This document shows, piece after piece, positions 33,969 to 44,062 of a stretch of 64,000 bases of DNA. The notes under the pieces were generated by a model. That model had not been told where the DNA came from. It ran no database searches and worked only from the letters and a program-made list of their open reading frames with translations. The translations under genes were made by a program, and so were the position numbers. The DNA is taken from the IMG/VR virus record IMGVR_UViG_3300028550_004390, positions 1 to 64,000 of that record, one strand, 5' to 3'. Origin of the DNA: a virus. Position 1 is the stretch's first letter. Every line of letters starts with the position of its first letter.

Positions 33969-34178
33969 TTTCGAGATCTTATTCTCTGTGTGTTCTATTA
34001 GCCTATCCAGATACTGTTTGGCTTTGTATAGATCCTCGAGGCCATTCTTATGCCGCCATCTAGTGACGTACTTAAGAATGTTACCCTCGAAGAAATCCAT
34101 ACTGTGAGAATACGCATAGTCCCACATTTCAATGCCATCAGTATAATGGCTTGGATGTTTTATCCTATCCTTATCCAT
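33966..34178 (-). CDS. DUF3310-family protein
   Basis: A 70-residue protein beginning MDKDRIKHPSHYTDGIEMWDY, then GNILKYVTRWRHKNGLEDLYKA, the full DUF3310 pattern seen in many phages. The function is not proven. The frame is open to 34268, but the extension overlaps the zinc-ribbon gene by nearly 100 bp, so I use the ATG at 34178. Confidence 0.8.
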   Translation of the reverse strand: MDKDRIKHPSHYTDGIEMWDYAYSHSMDFFEGNILKYVTRWRHKNGLEDLYKAKQYLDRLIEHTENKISK

Positions 34179-34416
34179 CGCTAGGATCGTTTGGGAGGAA
34201 CACTTTATTAATGTGCCCACAGCTGTCGCATTTATATGTTGGCAGGGGAACCATAGACTCCTGGCCATTTGGTGACAGTATAGCTGATATCTTTTTAAAT
34301 AAAAATACCGGAGTGAAGACTTGATGACCGCATTCTGTACACACTACGTCTGTTAGGTCTTCTGGTTTAATGGCCACTTGCTGTTGCTGTTGGCCCATGT
34401 TAATTTGTTTTCCCAT
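34171..34416 (-). CDS. Zinc-ribbon phage protein
   Basis: An 81-residue protein with a Gln-rich start (NMGQQQQQVAI) and two CxxC knuckles, CTECGHQ and CDSCGHI, about 38 residues apart. Small proteins of this type are common in T4-like phages and may bind RNA polymerase or DNA; none of that is shown here. It directly follows the GroEL gene. Confidence 0.65.
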   Translation of the reverse strand: MGKQINMGQQQQQVAIKPEDLTDVVCTECGHQVFTPVFLFKKISAILSPNGQESMVPLPTYKCDSCGHINKVFLPNDPSDG

Positions 34417-34420
34417 GATA

Positions 34421-36082
<1,662 letters not shown>

Positions 36083-36092
36083 TTATATCTCT

Positions 36093-36371
36093 TTATACTA
36101 TGGTTAATAATTCAGGTTCTCTTATGACTAGGTATTCCTCGCCTTCATGGTCAAACTTTTTTGCCCCATGCTTTGGGTATATTACGTGGTCTCCCACTTT
36201 TGTTTGCATATCGCCACGGTCTCCACTCATTAGGTGAAAGCCAGGACCTACCGCGATTATTTCCCCGACCATTGTTGCCTCTTGGGACGTGTCAGGGATT
36301 ATTACTCCGCCAGTTGTGATGTCTTGTGCATCTACGGGCTTTAAAACTACCTTATCGGAAATTGGTTTCAT
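36093..36371 (-). CDS. groS: Co-chaperonin GroES (10 kDa)
   Basis: A 92-residue GroES: KPISDKVVLKPVDAQDITTGGVIIPDT covers the first strand and the mobile loop (TTGGVIIPD), and VGEIIAVGPG and VIYPKHGAKKFDHEGEEYLV follow the family. The loop Ile-Ile-Pro contacts the GroEL apical domain. It lies 10 bp upstream of groEL. Together they suggest a phage with its own folding chamber, perhaps for the major capsid protein. Confidence 0.93.
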   Translation of the reverse strand: MKPISDKVVLKPVDAQDITTGGVIIPDTSQEATMVGEIIAVGPGFHLMSGDRGDMQTKVGDHVIYPKHGAKKFDHEGEEYLVIREPELLTIV

Positions 36372-36399
36372 ATATATTACTCTTTTTTTAATTTAATAT

Positions 36400-38862
36400 T
36401 TAAGCTGGTTGGGATACCTTTTTGATATATCCCTTGTATGCATTAAGCATAGTTTTAACTTCTGGTATGAGTGCGAACTCTTCTAGTTGCTCATAGATCT
36501 GCTTTTTGAAGTAGACATCATAATCAATACTAAAGATGTCTGGTCTGTCATCTATAAACTTTAGGTCTGATTCATTCAAGCATATTGCAGTTTGACGGTC
36601 ACCTTTCTTTAGATCTGCCTCGCAATTAGACTTGATGTAGAATAAGAATGGATTATCCTTATTCGTGATCTCAGTACCTAATTTGGTGTTTGCCCACTTA
36701 GATGCTTTTACGTGTTGAGGCATAGTCTTTATATACTCTGCAAATGGTTTACCAAAAGCTTTGGCTATTCCTAGATCAGCATATGGTATTGTTTCAATCT
36801 CTGCCCTAATCTTTAATAGCCAACTTAAGTCTAATTCATTCCGAACCGCTTTTTCAGCCATTTCATTAAGTTTAGACTTTAGGAATTCAGGGGTGTCTTT
36901 TCGGATTATATTTAACCCGCGAATGACTTTTTTATTGTTTTCCCGAATGATGCCGTAGTATCGCTTTTTAGCTGAACTGAAGTAGATGTATTCTAAATCA
37001 TACTCGAACTTAAGATCCATATGCTGATAGTTCATATCGATACCGGGATTGTAGTGCTTAACGAAGTTGTCTTCTAGATCCTTATTGAATCCTATAAGCT
37101 TCTGTTCCATAGCTTCCGGAGTTTCACCTGCGGACTTAACAAATATTGAATCTGTATCTCCATAAAGAGTTTTGTGGCCACGATCCTTAAAGTTGACTAT
37201 GGCATACTTTAGAGCTTGTCTAGCAAAGAATGTAATAGCATCTGCACATTCATATGAGCATAGTCTGAAATAGTTAAAGCCCATTGCACCGTATGCCGAA
37301 TTCATAATAAGCTTAAATGCCCATTGTCTTTTGTGCATAGCATCAACCTGACTATCATCATACTCACCTGCTTTTAGCTTCCGGTTAATCTCCACTCTTT
37401 GGTGAAATAGACCTTTTAGAGCTTGTGGTAATATACCTTGTTGGTGTGAGTGTGCGTAGAATAGGTAGCGACCACCGATCAAGTCAGTTTGTTTACCAGT
37501 ATCGACATAGTCAATATTCTCGGCTTTTAACTGAGCTATAATATCTTCTATATCCATTCCAGCTTCAATGCATGCTTGTTCTGAAGCTATGAATGTTTCA
37601 GGGCTAATATTGAAAGCCATTATAGTTGTTGGATATAGAGAAGTGTAGTCCATTACAGTAACATCTTCGGTCCTACCAGGTTCGGTAGGGTCTATTACAA
37701 TAGCACCGGTGAATGGCTTTCGAGGAATTGTTCTTCGTGTCGGGAATATTAACTTGTTGTGGAATTCCTTGATGATGTAGTTGTCTACGATCATTGACTT
37801 AAAGAATACCAGAGAAAGTGATTCTAGATTAGCAATCTGTTGGATGGCTGTGTATAGATCGAACATCTGGATCTTATCATTGATCTCTTTTAGAATTTCA
37901 ACGTCACGAATGGCGTAGCGAATAAACCCATCATAGTCTTCTAGCCAATCACGCCAAGTCACATCAGTTAACTTATCTAGATCAGGGTCGCCTAAGATCT
38001 CCTTAGCAGCAGTAGCTAGCTTCCAGTTAGGTAGATTGTACCCCATGTCCTGTAGACCCGTCATCATATCTACGTGGTCTAATCCACGAATAGCTGTTCT
38101 CCAGAATTCACCACGTTTACGCATATAGATGTCATTAATAGGCGATAGCATTTCTGCAGGTAAACCTAAGATCTTACAACGATTAATGATGTATGGCATA
38201 TCATAGCCATCAGAATACCAACCTGAAAGAATATCTACTTTGCTAACCCTAACAAGGTTAAGGAATGCCATAATCATTTCCTCTTCGGTCTTTGTGTAGA
38301 TGTAGCTGACATTGCCCTTGTCTTCGAGCTTAGGCTCTTCTAAGTTAGCAGTGTGTTTAGGATGCCACGACATAACAAAGTATTGGTCTTTTTCAGTTGA
38401 ATAGGTTACCAATGAAGTAATAGGCATTAAAGCCTTTTCTGGCTTATTCATAGACGAATCATTAGGATCATACCATGTCTCAATGTCATAGTACATGATG
38501 TGGCGCTTAGTAGACCATTCCTGCTTATTGTCTAGTACATATTTGAATTCAGGCTTTACGTCTGCTTGAAATACCTTTCCTGGTTGGCTTTTGGATAACT
38601 GGTTCTTTTCTTTGATTGAGCTGTAGTAAACCCGTTGAACCATTTCACCGTGCAAAGTCTTATAGATCTTTGTATCATTACAATCAAATTGCTTCTTGTC
38701 ATCAAGATCCGCAATATCCTCATACTTGTAGTAAAAGTAATCCCGATACTTATCCACGTGTTCTTTATAATTCCCTTTTGAATCATAACCGAACTTGTGA
38801 ATGTTCCACATACCCCTATCGAATTTAGCGGCTATTCTTGAAAGTTTGAAATCCATGTGCAT
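36400..38862 (-). CDS. DNA polymerase, family B (gp43-like)
   Basis: An 820-residue replicative polymerase. The 3'-5' exonuclease motifs are MYYDIETW (Asp126, Glu128), SGWYSDGYDMPYI and YAIRDVEI. Polymerase motifs are DYTSLYPTTIM (near 404), KLIMNSAYGAMG and YGDTDSIF (near 566), followed by AKKRYYGI. It ends with a basic tail (GYIKKVSQPA) that may hold a clamp-binding site. It is T4 gp43-like, though shorter by about 80 residues. It follows a class B promoter at 38885-38937. Confidence 0.95.
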   Translation of the reverse strand: MHMDFKLSRIAAKFDRGMWNIHKFGYDSKGNYKEHVDKYRDYFYYKYEDIADLDDKKQFDCNDTKIYKTLHGEMVQRVYYSSIKEKNQLSKSQPGKVFQADVKPEFKYVLDNKQEWSTKRHIMYYDIETWYDPNDSSMNKPEKALMPITSLVTYSTEKDQYFVMSWHPKHTANLEEPKLEDKGNVSYIYTKTEEEMIMAFLNLVRVSKVDILSGWYSDGYDMPYIINRCKILGLPAEMLSPINDIYMRKRGEFWRTAIRGLDHVDMMTGLQDMGYNLPNWKLATAAKEILGDPDLDKLTDVTWRDWLEDYDGFIRYAIRDVEILKEINDKIQMFDLYTAIQQIANLESLSLVFFKSMIVDNYIIKEFHNKLIFPTRRTIPRKPFTGAIVIDPTEPGRTEDVTVMDYTSLYPTTIMAFNISPETFIASEQACIEAGMDIEDIIAQLKAENIDYVDTGKQTDLIGGRYLFYAHSHQQGILPQALKGLFHQRVEINRKLKAGEYDDSQVDAMHKRQWAFKLIMNSAYGAMGFNYFRLCSYECADAITFFARQALKYAIVNFKDRGHKTLYGDTDSIFVKSAGETPEAMEQKLIGFNKDLEDNFVKHYNPGIDMNYQHMDLKFEYDLEYIYFSSAKKRYYGIIRENNKKVIRGLNIIRKDTPEFLKSKLNEMAEKAVRNELDLSWLLKIRAEIETIPYADLGIAKAFGKPFAEYIKTMPQHVKASKWANTKLGTEITNKDNPFLFYIKSNCEADLKKGDRQTAICLNESDLKFIDDRPDIFSIDYDVYFKKQIYEQLEEFALIPEVKTMLNAYKGYIKKVSQPA

Positions 38863-38884
38863 TCTTTTGTTGTTTGTTTATATA

Positions 38885-38937
38885 GCTAATATACGACTTA
38901 TTTGGCTATTACTACGATAAATAGCGTTAATTTTTAA
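38885..38937 (-). promoter_or_regulatory. Class B promoter element
   Basis: Coding strand: TTAACGCTAT, TTATCGTAGT, then GTCGTATATTAGC before the polymerase gene. The upstream dyad is degenerate here (AAAAATTAACG). Confidence 0.6.
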
Positions 38938-38939
38938 GA

Positions 38940-39377
38940 TTATTTTTCACCCGTACTGCCAAAACCACCTTCACCTCTTGCTGACTCTTTTTCATATAAC
39001 TGAGCTTCTGGGACAATATTAACATTGTGTGGACCTAATGGTAATAATACAAATTGAACAATCTTATCACCAGGATTAATGACCTGTTCGAATTCCCCAA
39101 CGTTTGTCAAATTTATATGCACTTCACCTTGATAGCCATTATCAACTACGCAAGCTCCTACATGCAAAGATTTTTTGACAGCTATTCCTGATTTATTAAA
39201 TGCAACTAAAACAAAGCCTTCGGGGACATTTACCTTGACTCCAGAAGCTATTAAGCAAGATTCTCCAGGAGCTATCCTTACCATAGGGTTATCTTCTGGC
39301 ACGAAGAAGTCTATTCCAGCGTCGGTATTGTTTGCTCTTGTAGGAGCCTTTACATTTCTAATTTTAGATATTTTCAT
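38940..39377 (-). CDS. dut: dUTPase (deoxyuridine triphosphatase)
   Basis: A 145-residue trimeric-type dUTPase with all five motifs: DAGIDFFVP, KSGIAV, VVDNGYQGEVHINL, GDKIVQFVLLPL and ARGEGGFGSTG. It would hydrolyse dUTP to dUMP and PPi, limiting uracil in DNA and supplying dUMP. It starts on the last base of the thymidylate-synthase-family gene (TAATG). Confidence 0.95.
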   Translation of the reverse strand: MKISKIRNVKAPTRANNTDAGIDFFVPEDNPMVRIAPGESCLIASGVKVNVPEGFVLVAFNKSGIAVKKSLHVGACVVDNGYQGEVHINLTNVGEFEQVINPGDKIVQFVLLPLGPHNVNIVPEAQLYEKESARGEGGFGSTGEK

Positions 39378-40120
39378 TATTTATTCTTTTGTCTTAAGAC
39401 TCCAAGTTCATTCTTGAAGACGTGTAGGGAAACTATATGCATATTAAAATAGCCTGGTTTAACATTTTCCCAACCGGGCTCTTTTTTAAGTTGCTCTAAC
39501 ATCCAAAATAGCTTTCCACAAGCTAAATAGATATCATCTCTTAAGTGTCTTAGGTAGTCACAAGATCTCATATAGTAAGTTAGATGCATAACATCGCCTC
39601 TTCTGATAAAGTGGTATCCTATTGTACATGGGACTCTTTCATTATGGGTTGCTCCAGTATCTTCTGGAAACCACATAGGCAAAAATGCTTGTCTGGTGAA
39701 TGGCTCTTTACGTAACATATCTACTACGTCACCCATATTGCCATAATCATATCTTATGCCTTTTAGCTTTGGAGTCCATAGCCTTTCTGGATACGTATGA
39801 CTAAATTTAGTATCAGCTTTGAATTGGGTATTACCACTTTGTGCAAATGGCCACCATTCATTACTTGGGGGTGGGTTTAGAGGTTCGCCACCGACTCTTT
39901 CATTCAAATGGTCTTTAGCCCATGGGAGGTTTGGTCGAACCTCATCAATCACTTGTACCATATTGTCAGGTATGACGAATTTGATGGTGTGGTTTAGAAG
40001 TTCGACCATTGGTTGTTCAACATTAATAGATTGCCATTTGCCAGAAAATACCTCGACACCGTTTTTGTGGAGCTTTTCTTTTGCAAATCTAATGGCATCT
40101 TTTGGTTTTGTGAACATCAT
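39377..40120 (-). CDS. Thymidylate-synthase-family enzyme, probably dCMP-specific
   Basis: A 247-residue protein of the ThyA superfamily. The nucleophile is in RVPCTIGYHF, the phosphate-binding R in YMRSCDYLRHL, and FNMHIVSLHVF follows as the H-x-Y-like region. The residue equal to Asn177 of E. coli ThyA is Asp (RSCDYLRHLRDDIYL). Asp at that site is the mark of dCMP-using relatives such as T4 dCMP hydroxymethylase. So it probably makes 5-methyl- or 5-hydroxymethyl-dCMP rather than dTMP. ATGA overlap with asnB. Confidence 0.7.
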   Translation of the reverse strand: MMFTKPKDAIRFAKEKLHKNGVEVFSGKWQSINVEQPMVELLNHTIKFVIPDNMVQVIDEVRPNLPWAKDHLNERVGGEPLNPPPSNEWWPFAQSGNTQFKADTKFSHTYPERLWTPKLKGIRYDYGNMGDVVDMLRKEPFTRQAFLPMWFPEDTGATHNERVPCTIGYHFIRRGDVMHLTYYMRSCDYLRHLRDDIYLACGKLFWMLEQLKKEPGWENVKPGYFNMHIVSLHVFKNELGVLRQKNK

Positions 40121-41478
40121 TTTTCAGTGTGGTAATCTACGAACAGATCCAATACTTTTTTACGGTATTGCATTTGATCTTTTTTAATACTAGGGTTTTT
40201 TAGAGGTGCTTTGGTTCTATCCAATATCTCTTTTGGGATATCATCTTTGAAAGCTTCCTTTAATATAGATTTGTGAGTTCGATCCTTTAAATCTAAAGAT
40301 CTAGCAAACCTGATAACGTCATGGCCTAAAAATGGGGATCTCAATTCGATGGTGTGTGCCATAGACATACGGTCAAGTCTAGGTAAGTGGTAGTATGTTA
40401 GTTCGTCGAAGATGTCTGAACCTTGAGAATCGTACTCATCTATTCTGCGATAGCCTCCGAATAACTCATCAGCACCATCTCCAGATATAACTATTCTATG
40501 TCCAGTTTTAGCAACTGCTTCGAATAGGTGGTATTGAGGAATCACCGAACCTAAGTCAATAGGAGTCTCATTCCATTTACAATATATTTCAGACAGCTTA
40601 GATTCATCACTAAGGTCATAAGTAAGTCTATTAACTTTAATTCCCCAGTGGTCTTCACAAAGCTTTACATATTCATCTTCGCCATTGGAAATGGTATAAT
40701 AAGTTACGTCTGCACCAAGATCCTGTAATATAGAAGTTATAATAGTTGAATCAAGCCCGCCAGATAATAATACTGAGATAGGGTAGTTCTTTGATAATAG
40801 CCTGCGCTTTACTGACTCAACCATGATTTCTTTTAGGGTCAAGTCAGGTGGAGAACCAAAGGTTACATTCTCTGATATCCTCATTGCTCGGGGTTGACCG
40901 AATCTATAGTTATACCAATACTTGGGATCCAACCTTTTTATCCCATTCCATGGAGTTCTATTGTCATGGTTATATCCAAACTTATGAATAGCTCCAATAT
41001 ATGAATCGTCTATGGTATCATATGGTAGGATTAAGGGCTCAATCTCCGAACATACTTCACCATGGGTATTTATATACAATTGCTTCTTTCCTAATGGATC
41101 ATTCATCGTAGTTATCATTTTAGTTCTAGCATCATAAAGAACTATAGACCAAAACCCATCCCATTGGGATATTCCTCTTTCATACTCTCGGATTTTATCT
41201 AGGTCTATAGATCCTATATTCTTGAAGAAATCAATGAGATATTCTGTGTCCGAGTCATACATCTCGGTATCATAATTGAATATCTCACCATTAAATAGTA
41301 AATACAAATCTGGTGCATACTCATATGGCATTGCCCATTTATCGTTGTCTACAGTTTGAATTGGCAACCTATGGTGTGATAGTCTTATATGATCTACCAT
41401 AATAGTTTTGTGTTCTGTTCCGCGATGACTTATGAGGTGAGTCCTATCTCTACCTCCTGAAATTGATATTCCGCACAT
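40117..41478 (-). CDS. asnB: Asparagine synthetase B-type glutamine amidotransferase
   Basis: A 453-residue two-domain enzyme. The N-terminal Ntn domain starts MCGISISGG (Cys2 nucleophile after Met removal), with RLPIQTVDN, LLFNGEIFNYD and later DPLGKKQLY. The synthetase domain has the PP-loop VLLSGGLDSTIITS, GDGADELFGGYRR and RLDRMSMAHTIELRSPFLG. It would move ammonia from glutamine to an aspartate or aspartyl-like acceptor with ATP. It is about 100 residues shorter than typical AsnB. Its place between a TS-family gene and a kinase raises a link to nucleotide modification, but asparagine supply is the simple reading. Confidence 0.85.
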   Translation of the reverse strand: MCGISISGGRDRTHLISHRGTEHKTIMVDHIRLSHHRLPIQTVDNDKWAMPYEYAPDLYLLFNGEIFNYDTEMYDSDTEYLIDFFKNIGSIDLDKIREYERGISQWDGFWSIVLYDARTKMITTMNDPLGKKQLYINTHGEVCSEIEPLILPYDTIDDSYIGAIHKFGYNHDNRTPWNGIKRLDPKYWYNYRFGQPRAMRISENVTFGSPPDLTLKEIMVESVKRRLLSKNYPISVLLSGGLDSTIITSILQDLGADVTYYTISNGEDEYVKLCEDHWGIKVNRLTYDLSDESKLSEIYCKWNETPIDLGSVIPQYHLFEAVAKTGHRIVISGDGADELFGGYRRIDEYDSQGSDIFDELTYYHLPRLDRMSMAHTIELRSPFLGHDVIRFARSLDLKDRTHKSILKEAFKDDIPKEILDRTKAPLKNPSIKKDQMQYRKKVLDLFVDYHTEK

Positions 41479-41479
41479 T

Positions 41480-42019
41480 TTAATTATTTCCTTTTAAAAG
41501 TTCCCGAAATTCAAGGGATGAAAACATTGTGAACTCGTTTGCGAATCTAGTTATTTTTAAATTTGGAAGTGCTTCATGAAGTTCAGACAATAGCTCTTCA
41601 TATAATAAAACTTCTTTATTTTTAGATGAGTCATCCCAAACGTCTTTTGCACCACGTTCACGAGGATTGGTCCCGTGAATATATATTATTTCAGTCTCAT
41701 CAAATAATCCTTCATTAGCAAAGGTCCAAAGCTGTTTAACAGCTTCATCCATAGTTACACGATTTTCCATTACTCCCCAAACTAAAACCGTGAGGATACC
41801 CCGATCGATGTATAGTTTCTTAGTAATGTGCTTATCCCGATTTAAGTGGTGTAGCATTATTTCTTTACTAATAGCAAATTGGTGTGTACCAGGATCATTA
41901 TTACTTAACTTAAGTTTCCCATACCAAAAAGGAAATGGAAACTTATAAGTCTTAATGTGTGATTGCTGCAGTAAGTACGTTTTGCCAGTGTTTCTGGCAC
42001 CTTCAATTAATTTTAACAT
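41480..42019 (-). CDS. P-loop kinase (dNMP or nucleotide kinase-like)
   Basis: A 179-residue protein with Walker A EGARNTGKTYLL, a thymidylate-kinase-like YIDRGIL (DRG) and a C-terminal helix. Arg-rich GTNPRERGAKDVWD could be the lid. Role is likely phosphorylation of a deoxynucleotide; T4 gp1 does this for 5-hydroxymethyl-dCMP, which would match the neighbouring TS-family enzyme. It is first gene after the class A promoter at 42045-42094. Confidence 0.7.
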   Translation of the reverse strand: MLKLIEGARNTGKTYLLQQSHIKTYKFPFPFWYGKLKLSNNDPGTHQFAISKEIMLHHLNRDKHITKKLYIDRGILTVLVWGVMENRVTMDEAVKQLWTFANEGLFDETEIIYIHGTNPRERGAKDVWDDSSKNKEVLLYEELLSELHEALPNLKITRFANEFTMFSSLEFRELLKGNN

Positions 42020-42044
42020 CTATAACTTTTATTTATTGTATACT

Positions 42045-42094
42045 ACAAATATACGAAACTATTGGCGATATAAAAAATATATCACAGGGTATTT
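42045..42094 (-). promoter_or_regulatory. Class A promoter element
   Basis: Coding strand: AAATACCC, ATATATTTTTTATATCG, 11 nt, TTCGTATATTTG (a full TAnnTTTG match). It leads the P-loop kinase, asnB, TS-family and dUTPase genes. Confidence 0.65.
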
Positions 42095-42137
42095 CACAAT
42101 AGCCCGTAATATATTCTCGTTATCCAGTCGTCACGTC

Positions 42138-44006
42138 TCATAAAGCTTCTACTGTGCAGCTTCCACCACTACAAGCTAATTCTCCAGATAGGTCTGTATT
42201 ATCTTCCATTTCAATTACACGGGTAAGATCGATAGAATTTAAGGACTCTAGCATTGACTCATACTGTGCCTTTGTTATATCTTCAAATGGTGCTTGGACG
42301 TATGTTCCTCCGTCATGGGGTAATACTGATAAGCCATTATAAGATTCTCTATTTTCCCACATCCACTCTCCAACTGGTTCCCAATCTTTTTCTTTAAGAG
42401 AAACAGTTGCAGATACATTATGAGTATTAGATCCATTTCTATGTCCAGGTTTAACCCATTCCGTAGCTACTCTTTTGATTCTTTCTAATAGGTCGAGAGG
42501 CTTTTCTGTACGAAGGATTGCTCCTCGTGGAGCTTTCTGAGGTATGCTGATAACTGCAGTATCATGAGTTCTAAAATAGTCATCTTCAACTAATTCTGGA
42601 TGGTACTCCATCAGATATCCATAGATAGCTTCATTCTTACCAACTCGAAGCCTTCTGATATAATATGTATTGTGCCATGCATGAATTCCGGATGATGTTC
42701 CCAATACTAATGATGTTGTTCCTGCAGGTTTTACCGTAGTGATTCTTGCTGCTGGGTTAATGCCTAATATTTTAGCCATTCTAGTATTTTCTCTTTTTGC
42801 TACGCTTGACGCTTTTTTGAGATCATACTTTAATACCTCACCAGAGCCAATACCAGTCATTGAAACTCCAACCAAAGCATCTTTTTCTGTGGTCTCTTTC
42901 CAGACTTCTCTAAGGTAGTGAAAGTCCGTATATGAAGCTTGGATAGTTCCAATAAATGAAGCGACTTTAACTCTTTCGTTAAAATCTTCTTGAGATTCTA
43001 TATTAGATACATTTACTTCGCATAGGTTACAGAACTGATAAGGCCGAAGAGCAATTTCGCAGCAAGGATTAGTTCCCCAGTCTTTATCATTTGATAAGTA
43101 AATTCCTGGCTCTCCAGCTCCGGATAGCTCTACACGTTTCCATAAGTCCATAAAAAATTCTTTTGTTATTTTATGACGCATTAGGACTGCTGAATTGTTT
43201 GCACGACCTCTTTGGGCATTTAGTTCCCACCAATTTCCAGATTTACAAGAAATCATTTTTTCATCTGTAGCTGTAAATAGACTAATAAGAGCTGCTCTGC
43301 GAATACCCCCAGCTAGTACTGCGTCTGCAATATAGCAAACAATATCATGTACTTCTAGTGTTGATAACCTGTCACCTTCTAACTTAGACTCAAGAATACC
43401 TTCTATTTTTAAAATGCACTCTTTTAGGGGCTGAGGTCCTGGTGCTTTACCACCTGAGGTTACTAGCATTGCTCCTTTGGGCCTGATGTCAGAATAGTCA
43501 AATTTAATTCTGGATCCTCTTTTGTTGCCAAGGAATGACTTCATAAGCACCTTAATAGCATCTGCCCATCCTTCTATAGAATCACCTATTACAAACCTTC
43601 GTTCTCGTTTTGGAAATGGCTTTAGAACGTGAGGTAATTGATCTACGTGATGATTTTGCACACTATAGCCAACTCCACAGCCGCTAAGCAATAAAAACAT
43701 TGTTTCACTAAAAGAGTCAATGTGATCTATAGGTAGATAGCTGCAATTATAAAGTCTGTTAGGAGAAATTTCTATCGGACGACCTCCGAATTGTAAGCTT
43801 CGCATAGATGGCAATACTTTTTTAGAATATACAAATTTGTAGCATTCTTCTATTTCATTAGCCAGGTTAGGGAATTTTTTTATATGCATAGCTTTGTTGC
43901 GATCTACTAGCTCTTCCCATGTTTCCCTTCTATTTTCATCGGGGGAGTATTTTGCATATTTCATATGCACTGTCAAATCAGACAGGATTTTATTCGATAT
44001 ATTCAT
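42138..44006 (-). CDS. nrdJ: Ribonucleotide reductase, class II (adenosylcobalamin-dependent)
   Basis: A 622-residue reductase of the monomeric RTPR type. Visible are MRSLQFGG, YNCSYLPI (first active-site Cys), SGCGVGYSVQ, the catalytic NPCCEIAL with N-x-C-x-E, VKPAGTTSLVLGTSSGIHAWH and the C-terminal redox pair ACSGGSC. It would reduce ribonucleotides using B12. Class II enzymes are common in marine phages. It lacks a partner beta subunit nearby, as expected of the class. It is the only RNR in the window and sits directly upstream of the kinase group. Confidence 0.9.
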   Translation of the reverse strand: MNISNKILSDLTVHMKYAKYSPDENRRETWEELVDRNKAMHIKKFPNLANEIEECYKFVYSKKVLPSMRSLQFGGRPIEISPNRLYNCSYLPIDHIDSFSETMFLLLSGCGVGYSVQNHHVDQLPHVLKPFPKRERRFVIGDSIEGWADAIKVLMKSFLGNKRGSRIKFDYSDIRPKGAMLVTSGGKAPGPQPLKECILKIEGILESKLEGDRLSTLEVHDIVCYIADAVLAGGIRRAALISLFTATDEKMISCKSGNWWELNAQRGRANNSAVLMRHKITKEFFMDLWKRVELSGAGEPGIYLSNDKDWGTNPCCEIALRPYQFCNLCEVNVSNIESQEDFNERVKVASFIGTIQASYTDFHYLREVWKETTEKDALVGVSMTGIGSGEVLKYDLKKASSVAKRENTRMAKILGINPAARITTVKPAGTTSLVLGTSSGIHAWHNTYYIRRLRVGKNEAIYGYLMEYHPELVEDDYFRTHDTAVISIPQKAPRGAILRTEKPLDLLERIKRVATEWVKPGHRNGSNTHNVSATVSLKEKDWEPVGEWMWENRESYNGLSVLPHDGGTYVQAPFEDITKAQYESMLESLNSIDLTRVIEMEDNTDLSGELACSGGSCTVEAL

Positions 44007-44062
44007 AAACTATATTTCCTCTAGTAAATTGGTGTAGTAATAAGTATCCACATATTTGTATA

